From assembly GCA_030180135.1 (NCBI GenBank), contig CM058236.1, positions 4,154,001 to 4,218,000 of the forward strand: a stretch of 64,000 nucleotides of DNA, in the 5' to 3' direction. The stretch comes from Orychophragmus violaceus. Its lineage: Eukaryota; Streptophyta; Magnoliopsida; Brassicales; Brassicaceae. A program made the translations under genes and the position numbers. How positions within the stretch are numbered: position 1 is the stretch's first letter; every line of letters starts with the position of its first letter. The notes beneath the pieces were generated by a model. That model searched no databases. It saw nothing but the letters and a program-made list of their open reading frames with translations, and had not been told where the DNA came from. Below are positions 25,259 through 33,265 of the stretch, piece after piece.

Positions 25259-26026
25259 TGTTGGAATTGTGTCCAGTAATCTCGGTACTGTCTCTAGAAA
25301 GTAAGAGTATGTCAATGATCAGACATAAGTCATATAATACTGGGGGTCATGATGGCTTGCTAGAGTCCGCTCATGATCTATAAGTCTTGGACTTATTGCC
25401 TTTATTATATGATCCCATATGGGTCACACGCCTAAGCTAACAGGAAAATGTGTTGGAACGGCTTAGCAGAAGTACGGTAAAAGTGCCAGGCATTTGTCGT
25501 ACTTAGAGAGAGATTAATGGGTCTGATTAAATCTAAGGGATTTAATCAGATTGGTATTTGGGCCCAAAAGCCCAAAAGGAACTAGACAAGTTTTATAAAT
25601 AAAACTTAAGTCTGAGTCCCAAAAAACCCCAAGCCCCTGCGATTTCTCTCTCTCTCTCTGCGCCTCCTCTCCCTTGGTCTAGCAGCCTTCTTCCTGCTTG
25701 GTGTGCGTGTGTGAACCTCTGGAGGAGTTATCACTTGGTGGCTCTGCTGATCTCTGACCTGTTCGAGAGAGAGAAATCGCAGGGGCTTGGGGTTTTTTGG
25801 GACTCAGACTTAAGTTTTATTTATAAAACTTGTGTGCGTGTGTGAACCTCTGGAGGAGTTATCACTTGGTGGCTCTGCTGATCTCTGACCTGTTCTTCAT
25901 ATTCCGCTGCATAAAAAGGTAACAGGTGAGATCCATTAAGTTTCTAGCAAGAGAACCTAGATCTGGCATGTTTAGGATCTATTAATCTGATGAATTGAAT
26001 CAGGATTAACACCAAAAGATCCTTCA
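25259..26026 (+). repeat. Copia-2 3' LTR with inverted-plus-direct internal duplication
   Basis: 768 bp against 637 bp in the 5' LTR. The extra 131 bp (25765-25895) are a 67-bp inverted copy of 25588-25654, then a 64-bp direct copy of 25701-25764. Confidence 0.93.
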
Positions 26027-26039
26027 GTAATTCCGATCG

Positions 26040-26330
26040 AGCCTCCGGACCATCTTCTCTCTCTCCTCCGGTTTCCTCTCTTCTTCGGTTCTCTCTCTTC
26101 TTTCTCTCTCTACTTTCTCTCTCTACTTTCTCTCTCTTCTTTCTCTCTCTACTTTCTCTCTCTACCTTCTCTCTCTCTTCCTTCTCCTCCGGTTCTTCTT
26201 CTTCTTCTTCTTCCCCCTCCTCCTTCTTCTTCTTCTTCTTCTTCTTCTTCTTCTCCTCCTTCTTCTTCTTCTCTCTTCCTCCCTCTCCCTCACGTTCTCT
26301 TCTCTCTTCTTTTTTTTTTCTTTGTTGTGT
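26040..26330. repeat. Homopyrimidine CT/TTC tract in the right LTR
   Basis: Counterpart of the tract at 11690-11940 with more TTC units. It accounts for most of the length difference between the two LTRs. Confidence 0.86.
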
Positions 26331-26545
26331 GATGTAAAATGAAGAGGGCAAGCTTCTTATATAGCATGAGAAGTCTTGTGAGCTGTGGACACATGGAGCA
26401 TGACAAGTCTTTGTGAGGTGTGGACACATGTCTCCTTTTCATGCAATTTGGGCCAAATAAGTTCAAGCCCAATTCTTCTCTTCTTCCTCTCCTTCCAGCG
26501 TGGCCCATCCCCTTATTTTGGGCTGAATTTCTGTCTAAACTTATC

Positions 26546-26761
26546 GGGAAAACGGCGTATTCGTTCCCGCACTGTTAATCCTTGGATAATCCGTCCCTGT
26601 ACTTATTAATGAAGATTATACATTCCCACACATTGCATAAATTTGAAATTCATACCCACACTGTTATAATCTTCGCTTATTCATGCTTTGACATTAACAC
26701 CGTTGAAATAATACTTAACGTTGATGACTCGGATGCTGACTCACTCGTATGTACAATACAG
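26546..26761 (+). repeat. MULE-1 left TIR
   Basis: 216-bp terminal inverted repeat, paired with 30282-30497. Confidence 0.93.
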
Positions 26762-26976
26762 TGTCGTTTTCCATTTTTTTGTTAAGACCAAAAAATTAAC
26801 TTAAACGACAGAGTTTTAAATTGGGGATAATCAGAAACCCTAAATCCTTTTCTCCCTCGCGAAAAGAATACGTGATATTGCGATTGGCTTCCTAAAACCC
26901 AGTTCACTCTGATTTTTTCGTTTTCGAATATCGATCTCACAATTCTGGAAGTCGGATTCCATTTCCAAACCGAATC

Positions 26977-29693
26977 ATGAGGTAAGTCTCTCGAAATTAT
27001 CTCAAAATGATGTTATTCCTGGGTTTTTTATGAACCTATGAATTTGTATATGTGGTTCGAATTGATGATTTTTGTAGCAATGGAAGCTAATAATTCTCGA
27101 TTTCTCGTTTCAGTGATGTAGAGACAGTGTTTCAGATAAACTATGGGGGGAAATTTCGGACAATTGAAAGTGGTCTACTTGTTTACGATCGGGGTGAAGT
27201 TCATATACTTAATACGCAGGCTCAAGCTTTGTTTAGCGGTTTGATGAGTAATCTTCCAGTGTCTATGCATGGACAAAGGATTTGGTACAAGATGCCATAC
27301 GAAGATTTAAGTCAACTCAAGCTTTTGTATAATAGTGGTGAGAATTTTCAGAGGATGTGTGATGCTGCATATTGGACTAAATTCGTGGATATATATATGG
27401 AGCATGAAGACGTAGATGTTGTGTCTGTCGAAGATGAGGAAGCTAACCAGGGTGTCGAAATGGAGGAGAATAACGATAACGATACCGATGAAGATGAAGA
27501 TGAGGAAGCTAACCAGTTTGATGAAGCAGCCCGTGTTGAAGTTGTTGTGTCTGCGATTCGCGAAGACGAAGAAGACGAAAACTTCCATGATACTCCTGCA
27601 TCTTCAGACTGTGAAGAAGAACCAAGAGGACTTCCGTATGATAAATGGAAGCAAGGAAGTTCGGAGTTGCACATAAGGCAATTGTTTGTTAGTGTAAAAG
27701 AGTTTAGAGAGGCTGTTTTGGAGTATGCTTTGAAAGGAGGATGGAACATTCAATTCACAAAATTTGGGAAGATAAAATCTGAAGCAAAGTGTGGAGTGAA
27801 AGGAGACAAAGACACAACCCCTTGTGCTTGTAGGATTTATTGCTCTTATGAAGAATCTGTTGATCATTGGATGGTGAAATCTTTCCACGATGTTCATACC
27901 TGCTACAAGGATGGGAGGTGCAAGATATTGTCAGATAATATCATTGCTGAGATGTTCTTAAACGATGTCAGAGATGACCCTGAGATAAAACCAAAAGCAA
28001 TTCAAGCACAGATTCAAATTCGTTATGACATTAGTGCATCAACAGATCAATGTCGAAAAGCGAGGAATAAAGCTTTGGATCTTATACAAGCCGAGTATGA
28101 TGAGCAATATCGAAGGTTAAAAGACTATGAAGTTGAGATCCATGAGTGAGTATTGTGTAATTAACTTGTTTCATTCACACCATGCTCTTTGTTAAACTTT
28201 TTGTTGTGTATGCAGGACCAATTCAGGGACGACAACCGAACTGAGAACTGTTATAGGAGCTGGTGGACTTGAGGTTTTTGACCGGTTTTATGTTTGTTTC
28301 CCTATACTACGCGACACATGGCGAGCACATTGTCGACCCGTCTTTGGTATCGATGGATGTTTCCTAAAAAATACGACAAAGGGACAACTACTAGCAGCTG
28401 TAGGAAGGGATGCAAACAACCAAATCTACCCTATAGCTTGGGCAGTTGTTCACGTAGAGAACACGGAGACATGGAGGTGGTTTATACAGAAATTGAAGCG
28501 TGATCTGGGTCTGCAAAATGGTGAAGGATTCACTCTGATATCAGATCGACAGAAGGTAAGTACAGATTGTGAAGGAGGCACCTTGATCACAGAGAATTTA
28601 TTGTCCTGTGATTAATTTGTTGATTTGTACTTCTCATTTGCAGGGTTTGCTCATAGCAGTGAATGAAGAACTGCCAAATGTGGAGCATAGAATGTGTGCA
28701 CGACACATTTACGGGAATTTGAAGAAAATTTTCCCGAGATCGCCTCAAATGAAGAAGTTATTTTGGAGGGTTGCAGACAGCTTTAATGTTGCTGATTATA
28801 ACACAAATCTGAAAGCATTGAAGGAGTATGATGAAGACATATATGCAGCGTTGATGCAGAGAAAACCAGAAACATGCAGTCGCGCTTTCTTCAGCACAAG
28901 ATGTACCTGTGAAGATGCACTCAACAACAATTATGAGTCTTACAACAGCACTCTCGAGAAAGCACGGGCCATGCCACTAGTTGAGATGCTAGAAACCATG
29001 AGAAGGCAAGCTATGGTGCGTATTGATCTTAGGAGGCTTAAATCAAATAACCATCAAGGAAAGTTCAGTGAAAAGGTTTACAAGGTAATCGCTATGGAGA
29101 CAAAATTCAGGAACCTATGTAGAATATATCCAGGGAATACAGGTGAGTTTGAGGTGACTGAAGGAGGGATCTCATATTCTGTAAACATGAGAGCGATGAC
29201 TTGCAGCTGCAGGAGGTGGGATTTAACCGGGATTCCGTGTCGACATGCTCTTCGGGTTGTGTTTGATCGGAAGAACTACAACACAGAGAACTTGATTTCT
29301 AATTGGTATTTAACTTCTACATGGCAGAAGCAATATGCAGAGTCTATAAAACCTGTAAGAGGAGTAAAGTTTTGGAAGAATTCCGGTGAATCCACATTAG
29401 AACCTCCTCCAAGAGAGAAGAATAAGGGTAGGAAGAAGAAACCTGCAAAAAGAATCAAAGGAGTTCACGAGTCACCAACAAAGGGGAAGAAGGTTACTAG
29501 ACACGCAAGAATCATGCATTGCTCACGTTGTAGTATGGCTGGCCATAACGCTCTTGCTTGTAAGAACATGGGAGTCCCCTTGAAGCCTCGTCCACCAAAG
29601 AAGGCTAAAGTTCAAAGCTCCCAAGAGTCAATAGCTAATGGTGTTGGAGAGTGGCCAAGCCAGCCAACACAAACCTCTCTTGCTGATAATTAA
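26977..29693 (+). CDS. MULE-1 transposase (mudrA-type), four exons
   Basis: Predicted exons are 26977-26981, 27114-28145, 28216-28555 and 28644-29693, all with GT-AG introns (132, 70 and 88 bp), giving 808 aa. A 5-nt first exon (ATGAG) joins in frame to give MSDVETVFQINYGGKF. Order of domains: an N-terminal PB1-like domain; an acidic linker (about 95-180); the MuDR DNA-binding domain (about 190-290); the MULE DDE transposase domain, with Asp in GIDGCFLK (about 392) and Asp in ISDRQK (about 456); a SWIM zinc finger (CSCRRWDLTGIPCRHAL, about 646); and a C-terminal CCHC knuckle (CSRCSMAGHNALAC, about 752). It cuts and pastes the element by binding its TIRs. Splicing is predicted from consensus sites and frame continuity. 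Confidence 0.9.
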
Positions 29694-30281
29694 GACCAGG
29701 TATTAGACATATATGTTTGTAATGCGGCTGCAGGGTTAATGATTCTCTCTTATTGACTATTTGTTTGGTTGCAGGTTACTTGAATAGTGAAGACTGTTGG
29801 TGGTTAGGATCGGTTTTTTGCAGAAGACTTTTATGGGTTTTCTTATTTTGGTGGGTTTTTTACAGAAGAAACTTGTCAGTGATGCTTATTTCTGTTTATG
29901 ATTTGAAGCATTTAAGCTTGTACGTTTGATCGTAACAATTATTATGTATGATTACCTTTCTCCTCTTATTATCAAAGTTATCAAAGACAGGCTTCTTAGT
30001 CAATATTATGTCATTGTGATCACAAAACTTACGGTGCTTTCAGTTGTAAGGAGGAACATGCTTATCCATTTGAGACCATAAATAGGCGCAATGCCATGAT
30101 CATAGTTAACATAAATGACACACCATTACTGATATTCTCTTCAAAATTTCTGGACAAGTCCTCTCAGAGTAAGCCTAATCAGATTTCAACAAAGAAGCTA
30201 TGGTGTTTCGATGGGAAGAAGACAAGTTTATGTATTTGGTCTTTTTTTTTAAACGACGTCGTTTCCTGTAAATGAGTGACT

Positions 30282-30497
30282 CTGTATTGTACATACGAGT
30301 GAGTCAGCATCCGAGTCATCAACATTAAGTATTATTTCAACGGTGTTAATGTCAAAGCATGAATAAGCGAAGATTATAACAGTGTGGGTATGAATTTCAA
30401 ATTTATGCAATGTGTGGGAATGTATAATCTTCATTAATAAGTACAGGGACGGATTATCCAAGGATTAACAGTGCGGGAACGAATACGCCGTTTTCCC
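30282..30497 (-). repeat. MULE-1 right TIR
   Basis: 216-bp inverted partner of the left TIR. The 0.6 kb between the transposase stop and this TIR holds no ORF I recognise. Confidence 0.93.
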
Positions 30498-31147
30498 TAA
30501 ACTTATCTAAAGCTTTCCATAATGTCACCTAGTTATCCAGCCCAAGATTAGTGAAGAAATAAAGAGTTAATTGTTCAATTAACCCTTAATTATCTAAAAA
30601 CCTTCGAAGCTTCAGAATAAATTCCTCAAACCTCCTTTTTAAAATACTAGACTCTTTTAGAAGAATTTAGCAACTTGAATCACTTCAAACGGACACCCGT
30701 AGCTCTGGTTATGGATTTTACAACTTTGATCGGTTTTGTCGGTTTCCATTCCCGACGTACCGTTAAAATCATTAAAACTCCGTAGCCTCAGAAATAAATC
30801 CTCCAAGGTTATTTTTCAACTACTATACTCCTTCAGATGAATGTAGAAATTCGTTTCACCTTAATCGGACTCCCGTAGCTCCCGATATGAATTTTACAAG
30901 TTTCTTCGGTTTTATCGGTTTCCATTCCGATAGTCCGAAAAACTTGTTTAGACTCCGATTCTTCCATTTCTGGTCTTCTAAATGTTCTTTACGTTTAAAA
31001 ATAAGAACATTCGGCCCGTCTCAGCTTCCGGCTCATATTTTGGTAAAATTACCAAAATGCCCCTCATCTTCTGGAAATTACGAAAATGCCCCTGTTGACT
31101 TTTCTGCTACCCGTTGACCATTTCTTGATACAGGGTATTACAAAGGT

Positions 31148-32258
31148 TCTTGGCTCTATACTTGCTAGTAGTTCCTCTAGAGAAGTCCTCAATTCCTATA
31201 TTCTCTTCTGACTATTAGTATGATTTTGTTTGTTCCAACTGATGATTGCCGAACGTACTCTATCAATCTTCTGCTTGAGCTCTAGATCCTGACAATTGGT
31301 CCAGACCTTGGCAATTAAATATATGACTTCTGGATTATCTTTGAGCCTCCGGTCATACCTGAAGAGGCCCTTTTTACCCTTTTTACAATTGGCTGGTGGT
31401 CTGAATCTTCCAGCCTTAGATACTCGCAGCTTGCAGCTAGGAAGGTGTCCGCCCATTCACTATTGGATAGTGCTCTATCTAGACGGCATCTGACCACTTA
31501 ATCATTCCTCATTCCTCTCCAGGACAGTTTATCTCCTGTATGATGCAGATCATATAAATCATTTTCCGAGAGGAAAGTTCTGAAATTTGCAAAGGTGCTT
31601 TCTGGTCGCAGAATTCCGCCTTCCTTTTCTGAATTATCAATGAGGTCGTTGAAGTCGCCTGACACAAACTAGGAGCCATTTCTTGTAGTATTCAGGTGTG
31701 TTAATTCATTCCACATTTGTCTTCTAAGAGCATGGTCTGTGTTACCATAAACGAAAGTAGAGTAGAAGTTGTTTCCTTGATAACGTAATTTTGTATCAAT
31801 GTAATTGTTACAGGCTGATACTACTTCTAGCTCTACATCATGCTTCCATAATAAAATGAGTCCTCCTGCAGCTGGTGAAGCTGGAGGGATGATGTAGTGG
31901 TGCTCAAATCGCAGGCTTTCGAATTTCTTCAAAACTACATAGTTGGAGTTTTTGTCTCCGAGAGAAATATGATATCAGGGTCAATTCTTTTCTTCATTTC
32001 CTGGAGTCGAGAAACTGTCAGAGGGGTCCCCAATCCTTAAAATTCCAGCATGCCAACTTTAAGGAAGAGGAGACGATGGATTGTAAAAATCCATCCCCTT
32101 CTTTGTTATAGCTGGTATCAATGGAAAGCTTCTTGTAGGATCCAAAGATGAAGAACCAGTAGCTCCTGCTTTCTTATTAGCTTTCTGGGTTTTAGCTGAG
32201 GATTGGCCCTGTTCTCCTTTACGCGAAGGTCCCTTTACTGATCTTTTCCATATCGACT
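31148..32258 (-). pseudogene. LINE endonuclease half, broken
   Basis: The 5' part of the LINE whose RT is at 1-1598. Reading down the minus strand there is a basic/serine-rich ORF1-like tail (about 32250-32060), then the AP-endonuclease start (PLTVSRLQEMKKRIDPDIIF, about 31990-32040). Next come AAGGLILLWKHDVELEVVSA (about 31830-31880), the FVSGDFND-equivalent (about 31650-31680), RCRLDRALSNSEWADTF (about 31445-31495) and the endonuclease terminus LEDSDHQPIV (about 31400). Frameshifts and stops occur throughout. The linker then meets the inserted element at 31147 and continues at 1598. Confidence 0.85.
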
Positions 32259-32266
32259 TAACGTAG

Positions 32267-32985
32267 TGTTAACTTCCCTTAACTTATAAAAAAGTTTATT
32301 TCAAAATATTAATATTTAAATTATAAAATAATATTAATTTAGAAAAACTATTAAATTCCAAACAATTCAAAAAAAAAAATCTGAAAACCCTCAAAAATTA
32401 GAACAAATCTAAAAAAAGTTTTTAAAAAGTACAGATTTAAATTTTAAGATTAAAAATAAAATTAAAAATAAAATTAAAAAAAAATAAATTTTTTTATTAT
32501 TATTTTGATGTAAAATTAAATATTTTAAAATAAAATACGAATGATATACATCCATTTGTTTAGTTAAAATTTTATACTTGAATGTATATTAGTATTTAAA
32601 TAATTAAAATTTATATGCTTAATTTTATATTTTAAATGTGTATTTGATAATTAATCATATGATTTTAAATTAGTGTAATACTAACTTTATACATTTATAA
32701 AATTTTAACTAAACAAATGGTTTGATGTATATTATTTGTCTTTTTATTTTAAACTATTTAATTTTAAATCAAAAATAAAAATAGAAATCAAAAATAATTT
32801 TATTTTAATCTTAAAATTTACATTTGTATTTTCAAAAAAAAAATTAAAAAAAATCAGAGTTTTTAGAGGTTTTGCAGATTTTTTAATTTTTAATAGTTTT
32901 ATAAAAAAATTATATGATTTATTATTTAAATATTAGTATTTTTGAACAAAAATTCAAAAATTAACAGAAATTAACTATTAAATTG
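32267..32985. mobile_element. AT-rich foldback (MITE-like) element
   Basis: Two long imperfect inverted arms, about 32267-32577 and 32693-32985, enclose a loop of about 115 bp. The best matched part is CATTTGTTTAGTTAAAATTT (about 32551-32570) against its complement at 32697-32718. Pairing continues outward through the TTTAAATTTTAAGATTAAAA arms and the TTCAAAATATTAATATTTAAA arms to GTTAACTTCC/GTTAATTTCT-like ends. It is extremely AT-rich with no ORF. I could not settle TSD or family. It lies between the LINE and the PPR gene. Confidence 0.65.
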
Positions 32986-33265
32986 ATGGTGTTAAATGCG
33001 TACAATTTTAAAAATTGATGTATTATTATTGAAACTTTTTCTTTGTTTATAAAGTTGGTAATGAAAAAAGCGTATTAAATTTTTAATAATAATTTAGTTG
33101 ATGTATTAAAATGGAAATTTCCCATTTAAATATACAAACAATCATTGTTTAAACTTTAAAGTATAACTAGTAACTATAAGATGGATACAAGAACTTGGTG
33201 AATTAATCAAATCAATAATTAGAACAGTCTAAAACCACAAATACAAAATCGAGACCATTTCAAAC
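32986..33265. other. AT-rich spacer downstream of the PPR gene
   Basis: No gene or repeat recognised. It should contain the 3' UTR and polyadenylation signals of the minus-strand PPR gene. Confidence 0.5.

Larger units (their letters stand above)
18108..26026 (+). mobile_element. Copia-2, complete but coding-defective Ty1/Copia element
   Basis: 7919 bp, sister of Copia-1, with TSD GTAAT at 18103-18107 and 26027-26031. The empty site is seen in the left LTR near 11675. The 5' LTR is 637 bp (18108-18744); the 3' LTR is 768 bp (25259-26026) because of an internal 131-bp rearrangement. Apart from that I saw one LTR difference (18568 A against 25719 C), so it is young. It lies in the same orientation as Copia-1, and its target in LTR coordinates is only 123 bp from that of Copia-1. 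Confidence 0.95.
26546..30497 (+). mobile_element. MULE-1, autonomous-looking Mutator-like transposon
   Basis: 3952 bp, flanked by the 10-bp TSD TAAACTTATC (26536-26545 and 30498-30507). The empty site is in the left LTR near 12163. TIRs of 216 bp (26546-26761 and 30282-30497) begin GGGAAAACGGCG and differ at one position seen by eye (near 26719). One spliced transposase gene with no visible lesion lies between them. TIR identity and an open gene suggest recent, possibly current, activity. Confidence 0.95.
1599..31142 (-). mobile_element. Long-LTR, gag-only LTR retrotransposon (element A), carrying three nested insertions
   Basis: A complete LTR element in minus orientation, TG...CA bounded, with 5-bp TSD AAGGT. 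Without the nested insertions it is about 9.87 kb: left LTR 3421 bp (1599-3762 plus 11547-12803), internal 3017 bp (12804-15820) and right LTR 3436 bp (15821-18107, 26032-26545, 30508-31142). Orientation is set by an initiator-Met-type PBS beside the right LTR (15804-15815, minus) and a purine tract beside the left LTR (12804-12818, minus). I see no protease, integrase or RT, only a decayed Gag-like reading frame, so it must have moved with enzymes supplied in trans. It is probably Gypsy-related and resembles the class called LARD. Superfamily placement is inference. A second member lies at 52710-62667. Confidence 0.9.
15821..31142 (-). repeat. Element A 5' LTR (right copy), split by Copia-2 and MULE-1
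   Basis: LTR pieces are 15821-18107, 26032-26545 and 30508-31142 (net 3436 bp). They align with the left LTR over its whole length, with few substitutions and a different TTC repeat number. Each LTR preserves the empty target site of the insertion carried by the other, which verifies the boundaries. Confidence 0.9.

Noticed and set aside
1..32258. Two separate LINE fragments
   Set aside because: The endonuclease half (31148 on) and linker/RT half (up to 1598) join in order and orientation once the TSD-flanked insertion is removed, so they are one element.
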